Positions 25,201 through 37,665 of a stretch of DNA of 64,000 bases are shown here, one piece after another. The notes under the pieces were generated by a model. The model was not told the origin of the DNA, searched no databases, and saw nothing but the letters and a program-made list of their open reading frames with translations. A program made the translations under genes and the position numbers. Every line of letters starts with the position of its first letter. The first letter of the stretch is position 1. Source of the stretch: Burhinus oedicnemus (taxonomy: Eukaryota > Chordata > Aves > Charadriiformes > Burhinidae); assembly GCA_008921705.1 (NCBI GenBank), contig VFFE01006074.1, positions 412,571-476,570 on the forward strand. Reading direction: 5' to 3'.

Positions 25201-27600
25201 GTCTCCCAAGGCAAACGCTATTCTATTTGTGGATTGTTGGTAAACAGCTCTTCCAGCTACACAGAAAACAGGCAATAGTACAACCCCTGAAGCCAGACCC
25301 TTAAAGAACCTCCCCTAAGTTTCTTCATGATATTTCACTGACAACAAGCCTCATCGCTAACAGATTAACTTTTGCACCCTTAAAGGTCCTTTCCAAAGCT
25401 CTTTGGTTGCTCTTTCAGAGCTTTGGAGTGTAACACACCACCTGCTTCATTTTGCACTTCTTCTGATGCAGTGATGGAGACCCCCAACTGACTCCCTCTT
25501 GGCCAGACCATCTCCTGGCTCCCTTCCATTAAAGGCAGGATTTTCCCCAGTAACAGCTGTTGCAGTAATGTCTGGGCAAGACAAACCCTAGTTTAGTGAA
25601 AGAAACGTCTCAAGGCCCTTTACAACAGCCACATACTCGCCTTTATCTATAACACAGCGGTCTGTGATCCTTAGTATAGACATATACATATATACAAAAT
25701 ATTATTTAATCCAACCATTATTCCAAACTGTCACTGACCCCACAAAGGCTTTTGGTCCCCATGAAGAGTTCCTTATGACCTGGGAGTGGCTGCTGCAAAG
25801 GAAATTAATTCTGTTTGTCAAAGCCAGTCTGATGCAGCAGATCTTACTTGCTGATCTAGATACAGCTGCTCAGGGTTCACAGAATGTACTCCAGCCCTTC
25901 TCCCTCAGCCCAGTCCCATACTTTCGGGTACTGGCTTATTTGAGCCTATTCTCATGGCACCTCTCCCAGCTACGCCCTCCAGGTCAGACAACCACCCTGA
26001 CGCCAACCAAATGGCCTGAAATCCCTCCAGTCTGGATTCCTGTCTGGAGCTACACTCTTCTACTACATCAATCTTTAAGGACATTCACCATGCCCAGCCC
26101 AGCTGCCTCCGCATTTCCCAGATGCTCTTTTGGCAACCAATGTTGGACAAATAAGCCCACCCCAGAATCCACTTTAGAAGAGCCTTGAGATCATGTGCCC
26201 CAGAGGCAGATGGGATTTGCGGGCTGTGTGAGCTCAGACTACACTTCTACAGTCGCAGGCTATCTATCAGTGAGAGCATGGATATCTAGACATGGATCAG
26301 AGGAGAGCACCAGAACTCAACTCACTCCTTGGCCTAGTCTCCCTGAAGAAAGTGTTGATGCAACTTCACTTCTTCCAGTGCCACCTTGTGATCCTCCTCC
26401 ATTTTACACCTCCTCTTTGCCAGCTGGGAAGGTACCATTCTGACACTCAAACGATCCTCTACGACGGTACAAGAGGGACTGGATAAAACCAACCTTCGTG
26501 TTCTGTTCTGGACAGTGGTATGACAAGAGGTATATATGCCAAAACTGAAGAAAAAAAATGTGCATGTTTCTCTGTAAGGTTTATATTTGCACAGCTGAAC
26601 TTTCAATGCAATATGAGATTCAAATCCCCCCTTTTACCTCGCTCTCTGCAAAGATTATTCCTTCTAGTTTTCCTCCTATATGTCTTCTGTTTTTTCCTCT
26701 ATGTCTTCTTTAACATCCTAAAGCAAGTGGGTTTGGATTTAACGTAAGGGTGTGGACATAGCTGGTGCCTTTGATCCCCTACCCACCCTTTCCTTTCCCC
26801 TCCCCAGAAATCAAAGCTGGAGAGTATCAAATGAAAAATTGCACAGCACAGGCCCTGATCTGTCAGTGTTTGGGTTCGGATCAAACTTGTCCAAAGCCAT
26901 AGATGCAGCTGGAGATTGCTGGTGGTTTCAGCCACTTTTTCTCTTCCCCTCTGAGATCACTAGGTTAAAGCTGTTTAGAGGATACACTCCAGCTCTGAAA
27001 CATTGCTGCCTAGCAATCATTTTAAAAAATATTAATCCAAGTCATTCAAAAAAAATGGAGAAAAAACAACAGAAGGAAGTGTAAAAAATCTTGCTGCACT
27101 GTACTTTACCCCCTGTCTATTTTACTTCTGCTAAGATAGGTATTTTGTGACCTGTTCACCACAACAGTAGACCACGAGAGTCTGCTGTTTCAACTGAGTT
27201 AACATTCATTAGTACAATAAAAGGGAATATGAAACTGGAAATCATTGGAGAACAGCTTTCGTGCCAGTGGACAATAAAACTTAAAGACCATCCATGTCAA
27301 TGCTTCAACAGACATGAGAAAAAAGAGACAGGAGGAAGGGTTTATTCATGCCAGACTCTATCCAGCAAGAAAACTAGGTTAGTTCCTTGGTCATCGCAAA
27401 CTTTCTATAACCACCTGTGTTATTAAAGGTTTTCAAGTTAGAGGACCAGTTCTGAAGTCTTCTGGCATCACGCTGTCCAAGACTTCACAGAGTTCCCAAA
27501 GGGTGCCTGTTTCTTGCATGCCCATGCAAATGTACAGCTGCACACACAGGCTCCTCATCTACAGAGCACTAAATGGAGGAGATCTTTTTTCTTGGCATGG
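22236..27600. other. non-coding stretch, no recognised gene
   Basis: The longest open frame in the window (25,664-26,188, 174 codons) lies here. It has no domain, a composition rich in P, T, S and L, and starts in TA-rich simple sequence, so I read it as chance. I see no repeat family I can name and no strong splice-framed exon. Confidence 0.5.
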
Positions 27601-27689
27601 GGTAAGGGGAAGCGATCCCTCAAGGGGATCTCAGGCCCTTGAGGCCTGAGAAGATTTGCAACCTGGGCTCCCAGGTGGAGCTCAGTTTG

Positions 27690-27795
27690 GAACAGACCCC
27701 TGCGCCGGAGCAAGCGAGCCAGCCTCCACACCGGAGCTCCCCTCCGAGGGCGCGTTCAAAGCCCTGCACCAGCCCAGCAGCCTCGCTCCTCACAC
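27690..27795. promoter_or_regulatory. small CpG-dense patch
   Basis: About nine CpG dinucleotides fall within roughly 100 nt (for example GCGCCGG, AGCGAG, ACCGGAG, GGGCGCG, CTGCGC), in sequence that is otherwise CpG-poor. Such a patch can mark a small promoter, an enhancer or a former exon. It is followed at 27,810-27,825 by TCATTATTTCAG, an acceptor-like word. There is no accompanying gene I can identify. Confidence 0.25.
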
Positions 27796-27825
27796 TCCTG
27801 CGCTATTTTCATTCATTATTTCAGG

Positions 27826-30540
27826 TGTGCAAACTAAACCACAAGGGGAGGGAGAGAGGTCCCTGCCAGTAGGGAAATTAATTAGAATTTGGGAGATAAC
27901 GCTTCAAATCATAGCTTTCTTCAGTGATCTTCCCCACAACCTCAGGCAAAACACTTTGGACGCCACCCAGGCTCTACACCACAGTGATTACAGCAGGCTT
28001 AGGTAACTGCAAATGGCATGTGCATTGAACAGAGCAGTGGACAGGGGAGCCCAGGACTGCCAGACAAGGTCACTGGACACAGACAGGTCTGGAACTTCAG
28101 GTAAACACCTATATGAGGTGGCCGAGACCCAACCCTCTCCTCTCCATTAATGCTTCTTGAACAGTCACTAACCGAGACGCACCACACTTGGAAGATATCA
28201 CTTGCATCCCAGATGCAGGTGTGAGTCTGAAATGTGGCAAGTCTCAGTTGCTTTGCCTGCCCCAGGCCATGCAGTTGGCACTTAATAAACAAACAAAAAC
28301 ATGTGGGGGTGTGATTAAAGGAACTGCTGGCATGAATTTGGGAAGTGCAACTGCATGGCAACAAATACAGGAGAGGCTTGAAGATCGTATGGAGGGACTT
28401 CTGGATAAAGTTTACTCTCCCCCTACCACTCTCAGGTGCCCCATACTAGCCCCACTTGCTGCAAGAGTAAAGATAAATGTACGACCAATATACATGCCCA
28501 TAGATAGCCATAAGCAAGTGTTTCTGGGAGAGCTTGTTTCAGAAATAGGTTTTCTGAATTTCTACCACTGTGGCTGTTACGATGACATTCTCATTTGCTG
28601 AAATGAAATGTTGAGCTATTGGAAAGGAAATGAATATAGAGTGGAAAGCTTTGTCTGGGTGGGTTTGGTTGGCTCTGGGTTTTTTTTTGGAGGGGAAGAG
28701 TACATTGGTTGTTTGGAGAGTGAATGTCACAAGTAGCCATCATGATGGATAGGCAGAGCTCAGATAATTTAACCAAAGAGAGTTGTAGTGCAAACTATCC
28801 CTTGGTGAGGCTCTATTGTCTCATGTGACGTCCTGGCTGTAAGTGGTACCCTAAGCTATCTGCCTACCTGTGTTGCAGAAGACTGAAGCAGTGGAAGGAA
28901 AACCAGCCCTAGCTTGGTGTGGCCTTTGACACTCCACATTAACAGCGCTTGCTAGTACTGCAATATCACTGAGAAATGACTCTGAGCGGATGACACATTT
29001 TTGGCTTTTCAGAAATTATTTCCTGAGATTCTACTCCAAAAATCATTGCGGCTCGCTTAGCTATAAACATTGTTTCATGGAGGCAGATGTGCCTACTTGG
29101 ATTCTGCAAGAGTCTCATTTAACATCTTCGTTAATCTCTGGAAATGGAAATAATCAGGCGCTTGATGAAATTTACAAACAGCAATAATTTGGGAGGAGTC
29201 GCAAAAACAACCATGGTAGAAAAGTAGAAGAAAGGCAATTTGGGGAGTATAATTTGGGAGTAAATGACATAAAGGAAGGATGCAGTCTAATTCTATTCAC
29301 TGTTTTCCATAAGAAAAGAAAACACCACAAAGAACTAATGGGAAAGTAAGATTTAGAAGGCAATAAAGAAAAAAGAGCCAAGGGTTTATGGTAAATGATA
29401 GTTTATGGCATGAACTAGCTACAAGACAGGTCAGTGGGAATTGTGCAAAGGGATCAAGTCACTGAGCCACAAAATCTAGAAAGATCAAAACCCAGAACAA
29501 TGAATTTGATTCCTGAAAGGAAGACAATGACAAGATCATGAAATTCAAAGAAAACATTTTTAAATGATGAAAGAGCTGGAACATATGATATATGCGGAAA
29601 GGATAAAGATCTGAAGATGCAAAAAACCATGGAAAAAACCAGAAAAACAGACATTGAGTAAGCAGGGAGGGGAGATAAAACATCCAGACTGCAGAAAATA
29701 GGAAGAGATTTGCTATGAATAATGTAAGAAAACATAAACAGAGGAGAAAATTGGAGGCAGTTTTTTCCTGACAGTGAGATCAGTGGCACTATCATAAAGT
29801 GTGCTAGAAGGGCATTGGAAAACCCAGCATTTAGAGCTGTCAGATCCCATCCTGAGACAAAGCATGGATAATATTTATGTGCCAAACAGTCCTCTGAAGG
29901 CAAGGAAGCTGCCAGACAGCCAGTGCTGGTTTTCTAACTTCTGTGACTTTGTATTTGCCCCCATCTGTGTCTTTGAACAACTTGCAGGAGGTATTTACTC
30001 CTCAATGTATTCCAGAGTATAGAAGGGTCGTATCTTGGTAGGGACAACCTGGTATTCATAAACAGTCACCTAACTAACCAGTGCTGGATCTAGTCCTATT
30101 GGTCTTACCTAAAAATGTCTTGTCTACACTTCTAATCGTTTTGGCCACACCTTCTTCATAGCTCACTACACCTTCTAGTAAGGCTAACCATACATTAGAC
30201 TTTCAATTCACACACATTTGTACGATTTATGGCTAGAGGAGACCATGATAATTATCTGTCTGTTGTGCTGCTCAACAGTGTCCAATTCCTTTCTCCCATT
30301 AACTCAAGCCTGTGTTCCCAGTTTGAGCCAGCTCGTATGTATTAAACAACAACACCGTAGATGCAACTTTGCTAAGTGCCTGAAAAGGATATTAGGTAGA
30401 CAGAGTTCAGAATTGCCAGAATCAAGGCATTTATATTTTCCTGAACCCTTCTGTATAAACAGTGGGCTTTGTGCTGTCTTTCTGTCAAGGACATACAATA
30501 AACTCAGATTTGGCTTGAGAGCCGTCAGATAAATAGCAAG
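27826..30540. other. non-coding stretch, nothing recognised
   Basis: Frames of 60-150 codons on both strands lack motifs. The segment 28,990-29,190 is low in simple sequence and could be a conserved block, but nothing functional can be read from it. Confidence 0.45.
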
Positions 30541-30689
30541 TCATTTCCTCCTGAATGTCTCTATTTCTTGATTATGTGTGTGTCATTGTGAGTATGTGAG
30601 CATGCATTTTATTTTGTTGGGGCTTTTTATGCTTTAAACTTCCAGAGCTTTTCCCCACTCCCCTTTTTCCTTTTGGATGGAGGTTCAGC

Positions 30690-30950
30690 ATTTCAGTCAC
30701 TTGTTTTATGAGGCAATGCATCATCTCTTCTCATTGCCATTAATTAGCCAGTGTAATATTTTCCACGTGAAGTCACAGGACTTGAAATGAACATATTTCG
30801 GCATCAATTAGGTCTCTGCTCATGTGAGGGCCCAGCTGCACTTTAAATACTATTTATATAATGGTAATGAGCCAGTCATCACCACTGCTGGCTTCCAGCA
30901 GGTTTTGTACAGTGCCTACTTGAATATGATTAGAAGTGTGTGGATCCTTC
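30690..30950. promoter_or_regulatory. possible conserved enhancer-like block (MEF2- and homeodomain-type words)
   Basis: Within a short interval the sequence holds a TAATTA homeodomain core inside CATTAATTAGCC (30,741-30,746), a MEF2-like CTATTTATAT (30,850-30,859), TAATGAGCCAGTCATCACC just after, and several ATTA/TGACA words. The density of A/T-core factor sites, with no repeat signature and few homopolymers, resembles vertebrate conserved non-coding elements. This is motif inference only. Confidence 0.28.
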
Positions 30951-33730
30951 CCCCCTCCCTTTTTTTTCCTTCCCAGAAACTATGCTGAATAGAACTGACT
31001 GGTTTTTAAAGTCATAAAATGGGCTGGCAGCAGAAAATCGGATGTTATTCTTGGTGTCTGTTATATTTTCTTCTATTTTCCTTGGAAAATGCATCCATCA
31101 AAGGCAGTAGTTTCTCCTTTTAATATTCCTCAGTCTTCCCACACACTCACCTCGTGTTTTTTTGGGGGTAGGGGTGGTTTGTATTTGGCATCTTTTCCCT
31201 TATACACAAATTATTTTAGGGGAAAAAAAACCTTAAGACATCTAAACAACCATGACTGGTAGATGATGTTATCAGAAGGATCCAAAGCAAAAAAATGAGG
31301 TTAGAGAAGCTCTGGCAGTACTCAGTGAGGATTAGGTAAAATCCACAGGGATAAAACAAGACCTGACCCAGATCCCGAGCTCTATACTCAGCCGCAGTCA
31401 GACTGGGAGTTCAGAAAAGTTTCTTTTGAAAGAAAACTCTGTGTTGTGGTGTACACAGAAACCCTGCCTGGTGCAGTTGGAGGTAAGTGTGATCATTGCT
31501 AGGTAATGCAATCAAACTGAACCATGTGGTCTGTGTGTGCGTGTCCCCTGCAGTCCTATCTCTTCTCTCCCTTGCTCTCTAGCAACTAGATTTCCCCTCA
31601 GTATGATATTCTCATCCCTCCCAAGCATTCCCAAGGAGGAGCAGTGATAGCAGCCACTCCATCTGCCCTTTCATGGTGCAGAAAAAATATCTGGTCTGCT
31701 CACCTGTGTCATTGTGCGTATGAGCAACTGATTAGGGGAAAGGCAAGTCACAAACTGTACTTTTCTTTCTTGGCACAGCGAGGCTCCCAGTCTCAGTTGT
31801 CTAACAAGGAGCTCCAGAACCACGGTGCAGTTTTCAGGAAAGCTTTTCTTCTAGAGGCTCTTTCCTGTGAAGTGACAATGTCATCATCCTGGTGAACTGC
31901 AGCATGGAGGTGGGATGAATAGGCAGGCTGCAACAGCTCAAGTGCCCTGGGCAACTTTAAGTACTGGGCAAGACAGAAATGGGCTCGTGGTTTCAGCCAT
32001 GCCCTCTGCTTGCTGGGTCCTGGGAGCCCTACATCCTGGCAATCTCTTGTATGTCACTCGCTCTCAGATAAACCAAAAAACCTACTTGCTCCTGTGGCAG
32101 ACAGTATCAAGTCCTTTCCTTTATGTAAAGGACACCAGGGCCTTCATAAGAAGGAACCTCATCATCTTTTCTGATTAATGCCATCAGAAGTAGATGGTCT
32201 AGCCAGATGCTGCACAAAAAACAGGTCCTGTCATCCCCTGGTGGGGGGGGGATAGAAAAGTGGTTGGTGTGCTATGAGGTTTTCCCTGGGAATATTAGCA
32301 GGATCCTGGAAAGTCTCCCCTCAAAGGTAAATTGTCGCAAGGTAGTAAATAGAGGCTGGCCACCATGTCATCACTAAGGATATTCAGGGCATGGTTTTTA
32401 GAAGCAGAGCCAATCTGTAGCCCAGGTCAGGTCTGGAAGTCACTACTAGACTGGTTGGGCTCTGAAGCAGTTGTCAGAACAGGAACAATGTGGTTTTATT
32501 CTCCTCTGATTGGAGCCTTTCCCAAGGAAATCTGCTATCCAGTCTCCCAGTCAGCATCTCCACTTGCGGAGATGGAGGCAGGCACTGAGGCCAAGAGGAA
32601 ATAACGTCTAAATGTGGCCTCCCAATGTCTTGTTGGTTATTCCCTCCAAGTGTTTCATCTGCCTGTAGTGAAAACAAATAAACAAACAAAACTTGCTTCC
32701 TAAATCCCAACTGTCAGCCATCAAAATCCAAGTGGAACAGTAGGGTTTAGAGAGGCTAAGGACACTCAGGTTTCATCTTTTTTTTTTTTTCCCCCAGATC
32801 TCACACATTTTTATTTTCATTTTCATGCAGCTTCCCTAATTTCAATAAAGACTGCTTTTTAGCAAGGCAGAGGTTTAAGGCCTGAGATGTGCAAGGAACG
32901 TGAACATTACAGAACAACAAAGGCAGCTGAAAACATGGGGGCTCAGGGGGGAACCTCGGCTCATTGTGTATCAGAAATAGCTGCTGGCTACGATTCCCAC
33001 AGGGGGGAGTGAAGTCTGTGCTATTTTATCAGGTTACATTTCCCAAACTGCAATTTCAGCTTAATCTGTTCTCAAGGCTTTAATCACCAAATTCACAACA
33101 GCAAGCATATCAAACTCCTCTTCCTCATCCTCTTTGTCTCTCAGCCCAATTCCCAGGATAAAAACCACAAAGGCCAACATGAGATATGGAAAAAGAACAT
33201 CTCTGAGATGGAACAGACCCAGTGTAAATTCTTAGAAAGCATAAGAGAGTTTCAAAAAAAGCAAGAGTTGTGTTATTCAGCTCTAACTGAACACTTTTCT
33301 GGACAGATGCTTGAGCTGGTGAAACCAACCCACGTCACTAACTAAGAACAACATTGGTGACCGTCTCCATACGCCCCAAAAGAGGCAAAACAGAGGGCAG
33401 CAACAGGAAAGAGGCCAATCTGACAACCGTTTTGTGGCTCTGCTCAGAGGAAAGAACTTGAAAGAAAAGCCAACATTTGGGGATGGGTTTGACCAATGTC
33501 CAAAATATCATGACGTGGACCAAGCTCTATCAACAGTGCAATACTCTGGGAGATCTTCAATGCATAAAAAAAAGATCCTAAGCAGAAAGTAAAGTAAGGG
33601 TTTTATAGATATCTGTGAAAACTAGGGGAACTCCATCCCATGGTGGTACAGGTCAGTAGGGTATTAGACCTACCAGCAGGAACAAAACACAGTGCCTCAG
33701 ATTCTCAGCTGGAGGACAAAAAAAACCCAA

Positions 33731-33767
33731 ACCAGCTAGATTGAAACCAGCTAGATTGAAACCAGCT
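33731..33767. repeat. 15-bp tandem repeat, about 2.5 copies
   Basis: The unit ACCAGCTAGATTGAA occurs at 33,731-33,745 and 33,746-33,760 without mismatch, and the first seven bases follow again at 33,761-33,767. Confidence 0.95.
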
Positions 33768-34616
33768 GTTTCATACATCCCACCTCCTTTGGACGTCATT
33801 CACACTGTAGTATAATCAATGTTGGTCTTACAAAGAAGATGGTCATATTCCCAAGAGCACAGTGTGACGTGGAATTTGAGGTGGGGAACAGAGAAAAATG
33901 ACACTGTTCCATTTTGTGCCCAAAAGATCATGAAATGCACAATAGTCAGTATTAATGAAGAGTATTGAAGTCCCCAAAGCTGATCACTTCGTAGGTAGGA
34001 CAGCTAAAAGGAGATATCATATGAGTATAAGAAAAGCATGGAAGGAAACTGAGTGTCTCTTTCATTCTGTCAGTTACGTTTTTTCACTAGAAAGAACAAA
34101 GGAGTCTATCTGAGTAGCTGTATTGCTTAAAAGCTTGGGAAGGAAATACCCTTCTAAAATACTCCCTGACATGGCCTTTAAGCAACAAAACCAAAATAAA
34201 ATGTTCCACATGAAAAAACATATATTGTATGAAAATATAATTTACAGTTCTCAGTTTTCCTACTATAGGGCTGCTCTATCTAGAGTTTACCATAGAGGAT
34301 AATCAGATAGTTATATGATTTCACTTTATTCTATGCACAATCAAAACTGTATTTAACTGGGGCAGAACATCTAAGGATGACTTGGTCAGGCATTTTGGTT
34401 ACCATGGGAATTACAAAGTTCATAGTTTTTAAAGTAGGGTGGAACCATTATAAGCTCCAAGGATTCTTAACTTGTGACTCCAGGAAGGTTTCTTCGTTGT
34501 CTTGCTTTTACATAATGCAGAGCGGGAAAGAGACCCTGGGTAGAGTGAGGAGAATTCCCAACAATAGGCTGAGCGTGACTGGGTTACTCTGACCTGTAGA
34601 AGTCCACAGTAAGATC

Positions 34617-34672
34617 ATGTGTGTGTGTGTGTGTGCGCGCACATGCCTGTGTGCACACACGTGCATGTGTCC
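34617..34672. repeat. TG/CG dinucleotide tract, Z-DNA-prone
   Basis: The sequence alternates purine and pyrimidine for about 30 nt (TG units running into GCGCGC and CACATGC) and again over about 23 nt (TGTGTGCACACACGTGCATG). Such alternation is the classical Z-DNA-forming pattern and is also length-variable in populations. Confidence 0.9.
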
Positions 34673-35639
34673 TTATGTGTTCATACATATAGAGGCAGTG
34701 TATGTGTGAGTATATAAACAGATACTCTATATAGATGATGCTTCAAAGGGGCCAGTTCCACGAAGCCAAAACTAATTATTAGTGAGGCCAGTAGAGATGA
34801 AGAATTTAAAGCAGTGGCAAAGATATAAATGGTAATCAGGAACATCTAAAAGAAATCTTACTAGATTCCTCCAAACTGAAATGATGTAACTTTAGAAAGA
34901 GGAAATGCTGGCTATAAAACCGTGCTGGCTTAGCAGGGACTTTGAAGGTCTCATTCAGTCACTTACAGACGTATATACACACACACATGCATGTCTATAT
35001 TATAAAGCAAGTAAAAGAATGGAGAAGTGAACAGTAACTGACATAAATCAGAAGCTATGAGGAAGGGGAGTAGAAAGCTGCAAGGAGAAACATGCAGCGA
35101 TGAGCACTATTGACAACAGACAGCTTGTTTTAAAATAAGCAGCACTGAAGGAAAACTAACAAAGGATTTGGCACCGGATAGGATGTGGCAATTCAGGGTA
35201 GGAAAAAGTGTTCAGGAAATAGTTCTCTCCTGTACTTGAGAAAAAACTGCATTGTATGAGGTCTATACACTACATTCTAGCAAGAATGAGAAAGTTACTA
35301 AATAGCAAGGGTAAAGGGTAGATATTATGATTAGACAGCATACATCCATAATATTTGAAGGAGCTAGCCAGGGAGTGCATTCTTTTGGTGGGATTATTCT
35401 CATCTCATTTCAGATATCAAAAATTTAGGATTCTTGTTTAAACCAGCCTTTGAGACTCTCTCTGTGGCAATGAATGGTACAGCTAAAGTGATTTATCCTA
35501 TTTGAAGTGTAATAAACCTCCATCAAAGGTGTTTGTCAACCTCCATTTACAGTAGGGAGTGTAGGAGATGTAGCCTGGGATGCATTCCCAGTTGTTAAAG
35601 TACCGAGGTATGTGACACAATCAACAACAATTGTTACCG

Positions 35640-36105
35640 TTGCAGTTTTCAGCGAGCTTGGTGCTTTAGTGAGCTTTCAGGGGCTGGAGCACATAATGTA
35701 CAGTGGGAAGCAGAGCAAGATGGATTTGTTCATCCTGGAGAGGAGAAGGCAAAGGGGGGAACATATTTCTGTCTTCAGCTGTCCAATGGAGTCTTACAGA
35801 GAAGATGGATCTAGAAAACTCTCAGAGATGCACAGTAAAACGATGAGAAGCAATGGGCCCAGTTCACCTCTTGGGAAATTCGGATCGCAAATCAAGAACA
35901 AAATCTGTACAAAGTCTGTGTTAAAGCACTGGGAGAGGTTCCCAGAGAGGCTGTGGAATCTCTGTCCTCATGGAGCCTCAAAATTGGACTGGACAAGGCC
36001 CTGAGCAGACTTTGAAGTTGGCCCTCCTTTGAATTGTGGGTATTGGAGAAGATGACGTCCAGAGATCCCTTCCAAACAAAATTTCATTATTCTATGATTT
36101 CTCAT
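35640..36105 (+). mobile_element. CR1 LINE 3' fragment
   Basis: Landmarks of the CR1 3' end appear in order: GGGGCTGGAGCACATAATGT (about 35,680), the GAGAGGAGAAGGC word of the R-R-L-R-G-D segment (about 35,740), GAAGATGGATCTAGAAAACT (about 35,801), the AAAGCACTGGGAGAGGTTCC then CAGAGAGG words (about 35,923), and AGAGATCCCTTCC then TTATTCTATGATTTCT (36,059-36,103) as a worn octamer tail. The 130-codon open frame at 35,612-36,004 is a by-product of this remnant. It is dead and moderately decayed. Confidence 0.82.
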
Positions 36106-36199
36106 TATAGCAGTAAGTCTGACAGCTTGACATACATCCCGAGAGAAATCATGACACGACATGGGCTCAGCTAATAAACAATTACGTTAGGAAATATAA

Positions 36200-37085
36200 A
36201 TTAGGCAAATGAACAGGGTTTTATGGGAAACAGATCCTGTCAAGCTGACTTGATATCTTCATTTGATGAAATTACCAGTTTGGTGGCTAAAGATAATCTT
36301 GTCGATGTAACAGACTTCTGTAAGGCATCTGACTTTGCCCTGCAGGATGTTTTAATTAAGAAACTAGAAAGACACAAAATGCATTTGGCCTTCATTCAAC
36401 CACTCAGAAATGGCTGACTTGTGGGACTCAAATGAAACTGTAAAAGAAAGAACTCTTACGAAGAAAAAGCATTTGTGGAAAGGCCCAGCTGGCATCCATT
36501 CCTGTCCCACTGCTCTTCAAGGATCTCAGCGACCTGGGAGGAACTGTAATACCAATACCCACAAAGTTTTCATAGTGCCCAAAGTCTCAATAAGAAGAGA
36601 AATGGGCTGGGGAAACAGAAGACGGTAAACAGTGAAGGCTGGTCATTGGTACAGATAGCCTTGAGTCAGCCAGCAAGCTCAATGCAAGAAAACACAATGC
36701 AACACAGGTGAGATGCATCCAGCTGTAATGACATCCAACTAGGCACAAAAAGTGTAATGGAGCTTATGTAGAAGATAAAGGACTCCACATACAGCAGCTG
36801 CAGTTTTGATAATCATTTGAGGGTCTCTGTGGACACGGTATCAAGAAGGGAAAATGTGGTTTCTGAAAGTATAAAAAAGATACACTGAAAAGAAACAGAA
36901 GAGGTAATAGACAACTGTATTTGTCATTGGTGCGATCACTGCTGAAGTGCAGCGTTCATATCTAGCATTAACAATTCAGGCAGCATATAGATAATTTGCA
37001 GAGGGTTAATGGTAGAGCTGCTTGATTAGTTACACTATTGGAAAACATTCCTCAGAAGGAAATAATTAAGATTAGTGCATCAAGA
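36200..37085 (+). mobile_element. ancient CR1 LINE internal fragment (RT to C-terminal part)
   Basis: This second plus-strand CR1 lies directly downstream of the previous fragment. The start translates to a worn RT motif: G-N-R-S-C-Q-A-D-L-I-S (for the usual G-K-S-C-L-T-N-L-I-S) and V-D-V-T-D-F-C-K-A-S-D-F for V-D-V-V-Y-L-D-F-S-K-A-F-D-T (36,223-36,345). The stretch 36,928-37,075 follows the 'L-V-R-P-L-L-E-Y' to 'L-E-N-M' nucleotide consensus closely (GGTGCGATCACTGCTGAAGT, then AATTTGCAGAGGGTTAATGG). Because it carries internal rather than 3' sequence, it is an insertion separate from the neighbour at 35.6 kb, or a rearranged piece of it. Confidence 0.7.
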
Positions 37086-37129
37086 GACTTCCAGAATCCC
37101 ATCGAAGAGGTGGCATGACCCTTCAGAGA

Positions 37130-37665
37130 CATCCTCATCTGTTCCCTGCCCACTGTGGGATCAACCACAGCTATGTCACTTCTGACAGATGCCGTATAAT
37201 CTGCTCTTAAAAACCTTGCATCTGTCAGGTTGCAATATCCATACACAAAAGGCAACTGCAGTGAAGAAGGAAGTCATCTGTGCTACTTATTTGCTTAGGC
37301 AAAACAAGAAATGGTTTAAAGACAGTTATGCAGCCTCTCCTCAGACTTCTTTTCTCTAGACTGAAAACCCTAACTTTCCCACTCTTTTCCCCATAAGTCT
37401 TGTTTTTGAAGACTCTGACAGCCCTCAGCACTCACCTCTGGGCACCTCTAAACATTATTCACTTCTTCACAGTGTGATGCCTCAGAGGGGACGAAGACCT
37501 CTGTGTGGCTTTACCACTTAAACAGAACAGAATTTTTATTCCACACATTTTGAAGGTAATAATCCTCTCTATACAGTCTAGTATAGTGCTTGCATTTTTC
37601 TTAGTGACCTGCCATTGACTTGTGATGACTAAAGACTGTGGTGTCATCTCCATCAGGGGAAAAAG
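37130..37665 (-). mobile_element. ancient CR1 LINE 3' fragment, inverted
   Basis: On the minus strand this resembles a CR1 3' end. On the plus strand one sees CTGACAGATGCCGTATAATC then TGCTCTTAAAAACCT (about 37,172-37,215), CTCAGACTTCTTTTCTCTAG then ACTGAAAACCCT (about 37,340-37,371), and CATTTTTCTTAGTGACCTGC (about 37,593), which are reverse-complement landmarks of old CR1 families. It points toward the plus-strand fragment ending near 37,085, so the pair forms an inverted arrangement. Confidence 0.65.

Larger units (their letters stand above)
30951..35639. other. non-coding stretch with microsatellite and short tandem repeat
   Basis: No gene is recognised. It includes a T-rich tract followed by C5 and AG at 32,779-32,798 (acceptor-like, with no supported exon behind it), a 15-bp tandem repeat at 33,731-33,767 and a TG/CG tract at 34,617-34,672. 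Open frames are short and featureless. Confidence 0.5.

Noticed and set aside
25664..26188. Longest open frame in the window (174 codons, plus strand)
   Set aside because: No domain, P/T/S/L-rich composition, starts in TA-rich sequence and lacks splice or promoter context. It reads as a chance frame in a stop-poor patch.
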